DNA of 64,000 nt from Arion vulgaris (lineage: Eukaryota; Mollusca; Gastropoda; Stylommatophora; Arionidae): the NCBI GenBank assembly GCA_020796225.1, contig CM036756.1, forward strand, positions 50,882,363 through 50,946,362, read 5' to 3'. Below, one piece after another: positions 54,027 to 63,741 of this stretch. The notes beneath the pieces were generated by a model. The model did no database searches. It saw nothing but the letters and a program-made list of their open reading frames with translations, and had not been told where the DNA came from. Within the stretch, counting starts at the first letter, position 1, and each line of letters begins with the position of its first letter. A program made the position numbers and the translations under genes.

Positions 54027-54498
54027 TGGACCCTAGGTGAAGAGATCCATTTACAGCGCTTATAGCGGGCTCAACCGGTAGCGGTAAAACCGTTTTTGTT
54101 TGCAAGTTTTAGACCATCTACCTGACATGGTCGTCCCTACTCCAGAGGAGATTATATGGTGTTAACTAAATTATTTACTAAAGGTAGTCACCAACGCAAC
54201 ATTAGCGTTGTTTATATTGTATAAAACCTATTTGGGGAAAATAATGAACAACGGACCATTAGTCTAAATTCGCATTACACAGTGCTTTTTAAAAACCCGC
54301 GAGACGAGATTACCAATCTGGCTGAGCAAATTTACCCTGGGTGGGTATCGTATGTCCAAGAAAGTTTTAAAGACGCTATATTTTCACCACACGGTTATTT
54401 GTTATTCGATATTCGATAAGAAACACCTGATCAGCTGAGGTTGCGCGGCGAAATATTTCCTGACCAGACACAAGTTGTTTACGTCCCCAGGTAAAAGA
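54027..54498 (+). pseudogene. Polinton-like packaging ATPase remnant
   Basis: From ATG 54027, broken frames read FTALIAGSTGSGKTVFVCK (Walker A GSTGSGKT), then VVPTPEEIIW, FKNPRDEITNLAEQIYPGW, FKDAIFSPHGYLLFD (hydrophobic strand ending in Asp, the likely Walker B) and LRLRGEIFPDQTQVVYVP. This is the layout of the A32-like DNA packaging ATPase of Polintons and related virus-like elements. At least three stops or shifts break it, beginning with TGA at the fifth codon. Plus strand, first of a run of same-strand genes. It is a viral-type relic that cannot make a full protein. Confidence 0.75.
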
Positions 54499-54829
54499 CA
54501 TGGCCGATACTATGAAACAACACTGCAAAATGCTGCGATTCTTAGGCGAGGCGAATCCCATTGCCGTGAAGGCTATAATGAAAACGCTTTCCTCAGACCT
54601 AGTACGAACGCTTTGTGAATGTTGTCAAACATGTTAAAAGGTAATGTTCCACTTACATCGGCTCAGAAGACCCGATTGCGTCGGCATTTAAACTGTCTAA
54701 GAGCAATGACCCAAAAGAAGCTGTCCATCAAAAAGCGCAAAGAGAACCTTCAACAAGGCGGTTTCATAGGCGCCTTATTGAGTCCTATATTAAACCTGCT
54801 AAAATGCGTCTTGCTTGGTTAACCATGGC
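54499..54829 (+). pseudogene. small basic virus-like element protein
   Basis: From ATG 54499 the frame reads MKQHCKMLRFLGEANPIAVK, AIMKTLSSDLVRTLCEC. A shift near 54620 then leads to GNVPLTSAQKTRLRRHLNCL, KKLSIKKRKENLQQGGFIGA and a hydrophobic LLSPILNLL end. The pattern of basic helices followed by a Gly-rich hydrophobic tail recurs right after the ATPase in Polinton-related elements. The function is not established to my knowledge; a virion or core role is a guess. One frameshift in this copy. Confidence 0.6.
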
Positions 54830-55269
54830 TAAGAAAATACTTTTGATCGATCCTCGTTTCCTAGGGTCTATGACTCAAAAACAATACGTACCACCCGACA
54901 CCTTAAACGATAACCTACGGGATTTGGATGACCAAATGCAACAAGTCTTAGAAAGAGAAGATTTTTTGTCGCATGATAAGCTAGACTGTATCAGCAAGCG
55001 TTGCAGCGCTATTTAACTCGTATAGCTCAGTACAGAAACAAGTCTCTATGGTTAGTCGATATCAAACCACCACCACCTATCCCAACTAGTGAACAACAAC
55101 AACTCTTACCGACAACACGCTACTTAAAGCTGAAGACGTAGACAAAAGTCTTCATTCGTTCCCGGCTATTGATATTACAGACAAAGTACAAGAGATACCG
55201 GCGGTCTCCTCGTATACTCTCCGTAGATGGAAGAAGAAGAGTAAGATTCCAACTCCAAAGTGGGAAAAA
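54828..55269 (+). pseudogene. virus-like element ORF upstream of integrase
   Basis: The frame from ATG 54828 reads AKKILLIDPRFLGSMTQKQY, VPPDTLNDNLRDLDDQMQQV and LEREDFLSHDKLDCI. A frame shift near 55000 leads to LQRYLTRIAQYRNKSLWLVD and a Pro-rich stretch. Similar proteins accompany the ATPase and integrase in Polinton-type elements. No enzyme motif is visible. It ends just before the integrase start at 55270. Function unknown; it is broken here. Confidence 0.55.
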
Positions 55270-55662
55270 TGGCCCCTCGAATAGGTACTATTTTAGAACA
55301 GTGGTACTACGAGCCGAGTCGACCAGGAGCGTATAGGGGTGTATGGGTTTACAGAGAAGCGGGGAAGTTAGTGCTAAAGACATCAAGGAATGGTTAGGTG
55401 CTCAAGATGCGTATGTTCTACATAAACCTCTACGTCACCTTTTTAAAAGATGCCCTACCGTAACTGGCGGTATAAACCAACAGTTCCAGGCCGATCTAAT
55501 CGACATGAGAATGTTACGAAAACACAACGACGGTGTATCATATCTAGTAACGTGTATAAATGTATTCAGTAAATACGCGTGGGCGATTCCGATAAAAACT
55601 AAAACGAGGAAAGAGTTGGTGTCGGCCATGCGTAACATTTTTGTGACGGTAAGGTTTAGTGG
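55270..55662 (+). pseudogene. Polinton integrase, N-terminal half
   Basis: From ATG 55270: ILEQWYYEPSRPGAYRGVWV, a stop after about 41 codons, then in the 55343 frame KDIKEWLGAQDAYVLHKPL, FKRCPTVTGGINQQFQADLI and MLRKHNDGVSYLVTCINVF, SKYAWAIPIKTKTRKELVSA. FQADLID holds the first catalytic Asp of the DDE integrase core. This is the F54H12.3-type integrase of Mavericks/Polintons. It stops at about 55662, where LINE-I sequence begins, before the second Asp. The C-terminal half lies on the minus strand at 59358-60095. Confidence 0.8.
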
Positions 55663-55815
55663 AGTTCTCTTCTTCTCTTCCACCATTTACTTATTTATAG
55701 AAGTGTTGGGGGTGGTGGGAGGGAACGTAGTGATCTTGTGTGTGCTAGTTTTAAGGCACTTTGTAAGCTGATATTCATGTTCGTAAGGCTGTTTGTCGAT
55801 GTGTGCATAAGTCGT
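55663..55815 (-). mobile_element. LINE-I 3' end at Polinton junction
   Basis: About 150 bp match 28650-28775 closely (CTCTTCCACCATTTACTT, GTGATCTTGTGTGTGCT, AGGCACTTTGTAAGCTGATATT). It lies exactly between the plus-strand integrase half and the minus-strand pX-like remnant, so it sits at a rearrangement join. The first and last bases are fixed only to within about 10 bp. Confidence 0.75.
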
Positions 55816-56115
55816 TTTCCGGCTTCCTTGGCGTGGTCTTTAAATGACTCGCCAATGTTCCTACCAGCTAAAGCATCATGGGCAGCTTGTAACCCAGTAC
55901 CTACGCCATCCCTCAATAAGGCTTTACTACCCGTATTTAACCACTGGAGAACCATGAGACCTAAACCCTAAAAGAAACTACCAATCCTACGTCCTCGTTG
56001 ATTTCTCCCACCTTTAAATACCGGAAGCCCTTGTCCAGCATGATTAGTGTCAAAGTCTCCGTATACCTCAGGACTTCGGTGTAACGGAGCGTGCTCACCA
56101 TTTTTATTACAGATC
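55816..56115 (-). pseudogene. pX-like minor structural protein remnant
   Basis: The minus strand reads EHAPLHRSPEVYGDFDTNHA, GQGLPVFKGGRNQRGRRIGS, FF then stop, then MVLQWLNTGSKALLRDG, VGTGLQAAHDALAGRNIGES and FKDHAKEAGKRLM. The Arg/Gly-rich segment, followed by a helix with GK.LL..G...G...A.D.L.G.N, is typical of small adenovirus-pX-like proteins in adinto/Polinton-type elements. A TAG interrupts it and its C-terminus is replaced by LINE-I. Viral-type relic; not functional. Confidence 0.6.
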
Positions 56116-56713
56116 AAAAGTTTCCGAGTGCGAAAATGTAACTTTGTTACCGACGTTCCACTCTTGAATGAGATATTTTTTTCCCATATTGAGGGTTACA
56201 AGCATTTTTAATGTGAAAAGAGAACACTCAACGACACGTAGTGTGGTTTGTTATAAATACGAAACACTGACTCCGAACGCCTGTCCAAAATAGGGACAGT
56301 GCGCAACAGTGGTACCAAAACGTCTAAGACGTGTATATAGTCCGTTTACAAATGTTTGCCCTAAGTCAAGTTCAATTTTCTCAAAAGTATCTGTTGTATT
56401 GATTTGAAATGTTGCATGCAGTCTTATATTTACGATGATCAAAGGAATATGTCGTTGACAGGTCGAAATACAGCTCAGATTTTGCATATCGGCGAATTTC
56501 TTTGATGTTTTGCGAAAACTTTAGCAAAGCTATGCAAAAGAACTAATTTTACAGTGATACACTTCATATAGGTTAAGGATATCATCAAGGTGGATCCTAT
56601 TCATATAGTGATGGGTGCCATGTATATAATTAACATAGACAAATAATTAGCATAGACATATGGAATTATAAAATAGAAAATGACTGGAGTATGACAATAA
56701 TATATTTCTAACC
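56116..56713. other. unassigned stretch in Polinton island
   Basis: A minus frame at 56251-56487 (78 codons) shows no recognised domain. It may be part of a structural gene of the virus-like element or noncoding end sequence of the DD83E transposon. Nothing can be claimed. Confidence 0.4.
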
Positions 56714-57600
56714 TTATTTTGTGTCGGACGAGTCCAGTAGATTGATGACTGTTCTATGTTGAATTAAATGCAAATAATCCTTTCTCCAATATTCATCTTC
56801 TTCTTTCAAGACATTGTCCTCACATTTTATCCAGTAAGCTTTAACAACATTTGATAGCGCAGCGTTGGTTAGGATCTTGACGTCAGACAATTTGAATGTA
56901 GTATTTTCAGCTGCCACTTCTCCTTTAACTTTAGCCCACACAAGTTCTATTGGGTTTAAATGTGAATGGAACGGTAGAAGTCTCAAACACCTATGACCAT
57001 GCTCCTCTATCAACTTGTCAATTTGAAATTTCTTTGACTTTTGTGTCTGCTTTACAAGGGACAACAATTCTGGTTTGAAGTAAGTTTCATTGAACGGAAT
57101 ATTTTCTCTGATGAGCCACATCTTTATTGCGTCTTTTGTGCTCGATGTCGTAGGTATTTTGTCTTCTTGTGATATAACATTGTGATATGATGCATTGTCC
57201 ATTATGAGATAAGATGGTCTATCTAAAGATGGAAGAACTGTTTTCTCGAGCCAATTTCTAAATATTTGGCCATTCATCTCTGCGTGATAATCCCTATTGT
57301 CTGTAGACTTTGAAACGAAAACGAGTTCAGCATTCTGCAATAACCCATCATGTCTACTACCACCGTGGGCTATGACTAAACGTTGTCCTTTACTACTTGG
57401 TACATATCGCTTTATCCTTCCATCTACTGACTGCCATTTCTTTGCATTGATCCATGTTTCATCCAAATACACAATATCATAACTTTCTCTGCGCATTTCT
57501 CTTACTTCTTCTACTTGCTTCTCATGACTACTAAATGCGGCTGCTTTGCAAATAATATTTCTTCCACTCGTATACTTTCTAAAGGTGAAGCCTTATAACT
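56714..57600 (-). pseudogene. DD83E IS630/Tc1-like transposase, C-terminal part
   Basis: The main frame (57496-56714, 260 codons) extends upstream without a stop to about 57600. It starts with GFTFRKYTSGRNII, then ESYDIVYLDETWINAKKW (first Asp), SYLIMDNASYHNVI (second Asp), MWLIRENIPFNETYFKPELL and RLLPFHSHLNPIELVWAKVK (Glu). 83 residues separate the second Asp from Glu, far more than the 34 of Tc1/mariner, which fits the DD82E 'Sailor'-like group from memory. All three catalytic residues are intact. The N-terminal part lies beyond the LINE at 58045-58290. A TAA precedes GFTF. Confidence 0.8.
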
Positions 57601-57619
57601 TTCCACAACGTACATTTAG

Positions 57620-58050
57620 ATAACTAAATGTCATTCAGTTATCAGTTATATGAGGACTATCATCATAACACTTCGGACATGTACATAGGTGCTCCGATCT
57701 CCGCCTCAGCAAATCCAGCAACGCCCAGCGACCCAACACGCCAGTTCGATGTTGATTAATCAATCTCTTTGCATATTTAGTATGTTGTTCTTTTCGGCTG
57801 CACCAATATTGACACCCATCTCTTTCAATCGGGTCAGCGAGTGGGATTCCCAGCCCTGAAACTCCTCTGTTCGGAAAGACTCTCTCAATGCGTGAAGAAT
57901 GTCACTTCGATCCATGGCAGCTCCTTCTGATATTGTAGCCAAGCCAACCAATCTATCAGCTCGTTCATTACCCCTAACTCCTGCGTGCCCAGGGACAAAA
58001 ATGAAGGTGATTTCTCTGATCAATGTCATTGTTCTTCCCAAACAGTCTGC
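57620..58050 (-). mobile_element. LINE-A 3' copy inside transposase
   Basis: The minus strand encodes RTMTLIREITFIFVPGHAGV, RGNERADRLVGLATISEGAA and MDRSDILHALRES, then the degraded RNase H-adjacent tail. This is the end of LINE-A, as at 29.8 kb. It separates the N-terminal helix-turn-helix part from the catalytic part of the DD83E transposase. The 5' junction is near CTGCAGACTG. Confidence 0.8.
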
Positions 58051-58290
58051 AGCTTTCTTACAGTCACTGTTTCTTTGCAATCCAACATTTTCACAATTGC
58101 TCGTCGTATAACCTCCTTGTCAAAACTATCTACAATTGACTTTCTACCGGCTATTTGCTTATTGTTTGGAGGGTTTATTCTTGATTCATGCATCCATCGA
58201 CGAAATGACCGTTTGCACAAACCCAAAGCATGCACTGTTCTCTTTTCGGGTTTAAAATAGATTGATAAAGTCTTCCACGATCAGCTTCTC
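58045..58290 (-). pseudogene. DD83E transposase, N-terminal part
   Basis: Minus frames read EADRGRLYQSILNP, then in another frame HALGLCKRSFRRWMHESRIN, AGRKSIVDSFDKEVIRRAIV and CKETVTVRKLQ. This is the winged helix-turn-helix DNA-binding half that precedes the catalytic part in this transposase group. Order, strand and family match the frame at 56714-57600, so the two are one gene cut by LINE-A. One frameshift lies near 58230. Confidence 0.65.
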
Positions 58291-58890
58291 GACTAAAATA
58301 TAAGTACAGCTTCATTGCAATGCTTTGAAGTGTGCAGAATTTCACTTTCATTCCCATTCTGTAATATAGCAAGAATCATCCAACGTTTCTGGTAAATGGT
58401 TTCTGGTAAACTCACCCACTGCCTGTATTGGTATAGACTTTACCTCTGCGCATATCAGTTCAAGTGTGACACCAGCTTCTAAACGGCAAAAAACCGTGCG
58501 CACGAGAAAATATGTTGTTGACCACAGAAGTTTGGGTGTGAAGCTGTAAAATCTTTAAAAATGTGTCCTTTTACACTGACAAGAGTTTTATATACCCCAT
58601 ATAAACAAACATGGAAATAAGCCGTACAATCTACAAAACAAAAAAAAAATTTTGTTTGGTCATTCATATTTCAAGTTTGTATGCAAAATTTCATCATCGT
58701 AGTTGAAATGGTTGCAGAGTTATAGATTTTTAAACAGGGGCAAACATTTGTAAACGCACTATATGTCACAGTACACGTTTTTTATTTCCGGCTCTAAGTT
58801 TACTTCAAATTTCCTTCTACTACTGGGTTAGAGTCTGATATGTGGGATGTAGGAAATCCAAAAATATTTGTCAACAACTCACTAAGGTTA
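58291..58890. other. unassigned stretch in Polinton island
   Basis: No secure feature. It likely holds the flank of the DD83E transposon and the damaged 3' part of the next gene. I could not place terminal inverted repeats by eye. Confidence 0.4.
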
Positions 58891-58892
58891 AC

Positions 58893-59282
58893 TTAGGAAC
58901 CTTTTTCGAATAATTTTAAGATACCCCTTTTAGCTGCCATGTTCCAATGGAACCTGATTTGGGGCTTTTCACCAACCTCCATTCCTATTAGCAATTTGTT
59001 TAACGTATCGATAAAACATTCTGGTGATTTGTAAAGTCCAGGCGGACACATAATGATTATAAGTTGCTTACCGTTTTCTGCATTTTTTTCTTTGGTTGGT
59101 GTATATTCTAACCAAACTTCACCCACCAAAATGTTAAAATACGTATTTGGAAATTGAATTCCCCCCAGGCCAATTTCGTACTGCGGTGTTAAATCAATAG
59201 TCTGAGGTAGTTTGACAGAAAAATTGGCTTGGCTCGTTGTCTGGATAAATTTGAGAGAAGGCAATGTGACGTAAAAACTCAT
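58893..59282 (-). pseudogene. FYVTLPS-type virus-like element protein
   Basis: The 129-codon frame starts MSFYVTLPSLKFIQ, continues KLPQTIDLTPQYEIGLGGI, QFPNTYFNI and ends in a stop after ILKLFEKGS. The opening FYVTLPS followed by a DL.G.WEVGL.EI.FP..W-like pattern is shared by uncharacterised proteins next to Polinton-type integrases in many invertebrate genomes. A structural role is inferred, not shown. Relatives are several hundred residues long as I recall, so this is the N-terminal part only. It lies downstream of the integrase half on the same strand. Confidence 0.6.
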
Positions 59283-59357
59283 AGTTGATTTATCGCTGGA
59301 CGTGGTTCTATTTTAGAATTAGGTAACATGCAACCTAGAGCTTCAATATCGCTAGTC

Positions 59358-60095
59358 GTCATATCTGAATATGTGTTTGTCTAAAATCCAACTATTGAAT
59401 GTAGAGTTATACCCAAACCACTTAATTAAATACGCTTTTTTTCCTTCGACGGCACGACATTCTTGTAGAATAAACTCGATTCGACACACTTGTTTGTCCG
59501 CGACTTTTTGGAGCTCTCCTTTATAAAAGGAACCTTTTAGATCAGCTCCAGCATCATCTTTTAATCTGTACGTTACCGGTATTGTCTTGTTTACGCGATA
59601 AATAGTAAACATTTCCTCTGTCCACGGAGGTGTATACCCCTTTGTCTAGTTTGACTGACCCTGACTCGCTCCCTTCTTTAAACGCTTGCTTTCCGATGAC
59701 GTCCGAGGTCGAATACAGGATATTCCAAACAGCTTCTTGGTTATCAATATTAACCTGCCTCGGTGCCATACGAATGGCTCGATGAACCGTTGTAGTTGCG
59801 TAGCAATATATATATATCACGTGGATATATCGAAGTTTGTTGGTTTTTGTAAAGTATCGTTACGTTTTTTCTTTCAAAGTCCTGTTAAATTGCTCTATCA
59901 CACAGTTTTACGTCATCGTTTTCAGTAGTAAAAGATGTACGCCCTCTTCTGAAAGTTAAAAATGTCTTGTTGACAAACTCCGACCCTTTATCTGTTTGAA
60001 GATTTATCGGTTTGCGCTTAGCAAAAATTGTACGCATGGCCGCCACCAACTCTTCCCCATTTAGTTTTTTATCGGAATCGCCCACGCGTAAGTAG
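59358..60095 (-). pseudogene. Polinton integrase, C-terminal half with chromodomain
   Basis: Minus-strand frames read GEELVAAMRTIFAKRKPIN, LQTDKGSEFVN (second catalytic Asp), then after shifts VHRAIRMAPRQVN, YRLKDDAGADLKGSFYKGEL and the chromodomain-like VEGKKAYLIKWFGYNSTFN ending near 59358. The catalytic Glu region lies in damaged sequence around 59830. The first about 70 bp repeat the end of the plus-strand half at 55577-55655 almost base for base. Three or more frameshifts. Confidence 0.75.
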
Positions 60096-60149
60096 TAAGT
60101 AATGCTCTCTACAGGTAGGATTTTAGGTATTAATAAATAGCCAAGAGCA

Positions 60150-60530
60150 ATATACTCCACCCTACTCCACCCTTAAGATAGCTTATATAGTAATAAACTC
60201 CACCCTAGAGTGGAGCAAAGCCAAATAATGATTTACTAAGGGGTGATAACTATTGGTTTAACTAAGTGGGAGATAAGTTTTAGGTTGTAATGGGGTACTT
60301 AGGTAGATTTTGCGGTGCTAATAGGATTTAAATAGCAATATACTCCACCCTACACCACCCTTAATATATCTTATATAGTAATATACTCCACCCTAGGAGT
60401 GGAGCAAAGCCAAATAAGGATTTATTAAGGGGGAGATAACTATTGGTTTATATAAGGGGTGATAATTTTCAGATTTTAAGGGGGTACTTAGGTATCAGTT
60501 CTGGGGTTAATAGGGTTGATATAAGAATTT
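60150..60530 (+). repeat. repeat block R, partial copy 2
   Basis: It contains ATACTCCACCCTACTCCACCC, GGAGCAAAGCCAAATAAGGATTTA-type and GGGGAGATAACTATTGGTTTA landmarks twice in succession (about 60150-60310 and 60320-60520). It is a tandem pair of the left part of block R. It touches the truncated integrase half. Confidence 0.7.
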
Positions 60531-61501
60531 GGTTTTATTGGTTATTGGTTACTAAACTGACGTCATTGCACTCCGGGCAGACCCATAGGTGCTCAGTCTC
60601 CCCAACAGATATCGAAGAGTATGCATACTGATGGTTCCTGTGGCTCGCTGATTAAACACACCTCTCACTCTGCCTCTCAGGCATCCAGTTCGACTTGAAC
60701 AACGGGTAACTCCAAACTGCTTAAATTGCTTGTCCTCATCCAACAGAGAGTCGCGAAGAGACCGAAGAATATCCCCTTATCCATCTTCAACTCCCCAACA
60801 ATCGATGCTGTTGATGCAAGCCTGTCCGCTCTCTCATTACCGTAAACACCCGCATGCCCAGGACAGTATATCCACGTAAGCCGCTGGAGGTTAGAAACTT
60901 CTATAGACGACATCCACTCATACCGAAACCTGCCCTTCTGGATCTTGTGAAGCATCGACTGAGAGTCAGATACAACAACTGCCCCAGTAAATGAAGTCCC
61001 AGAAATCTAATGGAGGGCAGCAGTAACAGCCTCAACCTCCATCCTCATACTAGAAGTAGTTGTCCTGTATGCCCCACTTCGCTCTGCAACAACCCTACCA
61101 TGCGCATTAGCCAAGAAACCCCAGCCGGATTTCTCACTACGTTGAACCGACCCATCGGTATATACAACAACATCATCATCCCTTGCATTATCTTCTATCA
61201 GCTGCTTAACTCCGAGATCAGCCTTCATGTTGCCCCAATCTCTACATTCTCTTCCAAGAGTAATGATAACGTTGAGATAGTTCATCATGCTATCATCTGT
61301 TGGGATCTATTCTTCCCCTTTTGGTAGGGTCGCAACCGTAGTCACCTGGCCAATTGTTCTCTCAGTCTGGGCCATTCACGACATGCCACGCTTGATTCTC
61401 GTGCCCTTAACATCATTAGTGTTCTTGTGAAGTGGATGTCTCTTATCCGAAGTAACCCGCATATATGCCTTGGTTTGGGCGATTGCATGACGAGAGCGTA
61501 G
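60531..61501 (-). mobile_element. LINE-B copy with 14-bp TSD
   Basis: A 971-bp, 5'-truncated LINE-B on the minus strand is flanked by TGATATAAGAATTT (60517-60530 and 61502-61515). It encodes VYTDGSVQRSEKSGWGFLAN, TTTSSMRMEVEAVTAALH, IYCPGHAGVYGNERADRLA and GVFNQRATGTISMHTLRYLL. It ends at the (CCAATAA)n tail. It is nearly identical to the 49.2-50.0 kb copy, so it is young. Confidence 0.9.
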
Positions 61502-62558
61502 TGATATAAGAATTTACTCCACCCTACCCCACCTTAATATAACTTAGATAGTAATATACTCCAACCCTAGGGGTGGATCAAAGCCAAATAAGGATTACAA
61601 AGGAGAGATAACTATTGGTTAATGTAAGGGGAGATAATTTTTGGTTATTGAGGGCGAGATAATTATTTTTTTATTTAGGTAGATATTATATATAGTTATA
61701 TATAAAATATGTTTTTCTTTTTTTTTGAAAAATCTATAATTTTTGACAAATTGAGTATTTTATTTTTAATAGGGAAATATAAAAACCGATTAATGTTTTG
61801 TTTTGAAAAATCTATAATTTTGTAAAAAAATTTTTAATAGGAAATATAAAAATCGATTAAATATTTTTTTTGGTGGTAAAACGATAATTTTTGAAAACAT
61901 TTTTTAACAGGGTAATATAAAATATATATTTTTTGGTGATATTTTTATATTTCTGTTGACCATAAGCTATATTTAGATATTAAGTAATATCTTTAAAATG
62001 TATATTGACTTCTCATGTGCTTGTCTGTGGTAAAGTAATGATCTCTGTGTTCTATTTGAACAAAGTTAAGGTAGGTAAGCTTAAATGAAGAGTAAATCTT
62101 GTGTATATAAGTGTGTATGCGTGGTTGTACAGGTATTATGTGATAGTATTTACTTGTATAAGTTTATATCTGAATGTGGTTGTATAGTCAGGTAAACATA
62201 TGAAAAGGGAGGAGGAGGGGGCAGTAAAGGGGACGAATTTTGGTATGTTAAAGTATGTGATAGTATTAACTTACATAAGTGTATATATGAGTGAGGTTGT
62301 AAAGTCAGATATATAAAAAGGGTGGGGTAAAGGGAGGATTTCGGTATGTTCAAGTATATGATAAGTATTCACTTATATGAGGGTGTGTGTTTTAGACTGA
62401 TATACATTAGCGTTATTTTTAGCTTTGCACATATAAGTAATTTACTATAGTTACATATATACATATACATATATAGAGACAGGTATACATATATAACCAT
62501 ACATATATACAGTTATAAATAAGAAACGTGTGACTTTATAGACAATATATTTATTGAA

Positions 62559-62615
<57 letters not shown>

Positions 62616-62800
62616 TAAAATAGGAAAGCAAAGGTATATATATATATATATATATATGGAACTGCAGTAAAATTATACTGTAGTTTTACAAATAAAAAAG
62701 CAAAGCAAAGGTGAAACTTTGCCGTCGCCATTGTAAAAATCGGACTTAATGGTATACTAACCTATATGAAAACCGGTCATATGATAGATAAACTGGTTGA
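61502..62800 (+). repeat. repeat block R, copy 3
   Basis: Colinear with 52060-53720 but without the LINE fragment: TACTCCACCCTACCCC, GGAGAGATAACTATTGGTTA, then GACCATAAGCTATATTTAG (empty site of the 52782 insertion), TGTATATTGACTTCTC, GTGGTTGTATAGTCAGG, (TA)n and ATACTAACCTATATGAAAACC. No coding signal; frames here are low complexity. Confidence 0.75.
62563..62660. repeat. (TA)n microsatellite pair
   Basis: Two TA arrays (about 62563-62610 and 62636-62656) separated by a short spacer with AGTTATAAAATAGG. Confidence 0.9.
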
Positions 62801-62846
62801 TTAGTTATATAAGTGTAAAAGAGGAGTATGATTTATATATTTGTGT

Positions 62847-63096
62847 TGCCCGAGTGGTTACCGGGGCCCAAATTTAGGTGTAAAGAATAGAACCACTGTT
62901 ACCTGCCACGCATGTCGTAAGAGGCGACTAAGGAGGTTTGGCTGAAATCGGATGCATGTGTCCTAAACGTGTAGAAGTCTATGTGTTTAGGGCCTACCAA
63001 ACCAATGTGCAACGTATACACGTTCTTGGCAAAGATCAACATATCACAAAGAGTAATTACAATTGGTCGTAAAGAACGAACGCAAAGAAGAAGAAG
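62847..63096 (+). mobile_element. SINE-1 copy between R blocks
   Basis: A 250-bp SINE-1 begins TGCCCGAGTGGTTACCG and ends GCAAAGAAGAAGAAG. Flanks ATATATTTGTGT (62835-62846) and ATATATTGTGT (63097-63107) form an imperfect TSD. It inserted into repeat block R and splits copy 3 from copy 4. Confidence 0.85.
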
Positions 63097-63414
63097 ATAT
63101 ATTGTGTATATAAGTGTGTATGTTAGTGTTGTATGTAATATATGTGTATTCATGTTTATATATAAAAGTAAGCAGGGTGTGTAAGGGAGATGTCTGGAAG
63201 TAAGTGAATAGTATGAGGTCACTGTTAAGGTGTATGAATGCGATAGTATTTAGTATATGAGGGTGTGTGTGTTATATCAAGATATATTAGTTATTCTTAG
63301 GACAAGGGTGATGACTCATATAAGGGATAGAATTATTTATTTTTTAGTAATAGATGTATCACACAATGTAATTTGTGTTTTATTTATTGTTGAGGAATTT
63401 AGTCAATTATTTAT

Positions 63415-63465
<51 letters not shown>

Positions 63466-63740
63466 CATATATAGACAAACATATACATTTAAAACTAACG
63501 AAAACAGTCAGTGTAATATAAAAATATTTTTCGTAGCATTGGTTTGAGACATATAGGTCTAATAAATATATACATATATGGGAATATAATACCAGATAGC
63601 GGTAAATTAAAGGGTCAGAGGTAAGACTTAAGCATCGGTAAACACGTCGCCATTTGTAACAAAAAGGTGAAATGGCTACTAACCTATAGGAAAGCCCTTC
63701 ATTTGATATATAAAAAATGTCGTGTGTTTATAATTTAGTA
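63097..63740 (+). repeat. repeat block R, partial copy 4
   Basis: It starts in the middle of the block (TGTGTATATAAGTGTGTATG), includes a TTAGGACAAGGGTGATGAC segment, (TA)n at 63418-63462 and CTACTAACCTATAGGAAAGCC near 63678. It matches the right part of copies 1 and 3. Confidence 0.65.
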
Positions 63741-63741
63741 T

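Noticed and set aside
56714..57496. Possible host gene
   Set aside because: The LDETW, DNASYH and NPIELVW motifs identify a transposase; the gene is also cut by a LINE.
62513..62731. Frames of repeated Ile-Tyr residues (also 63257-63547)
   Set aside because: Translations of (TA)n microsatellites.
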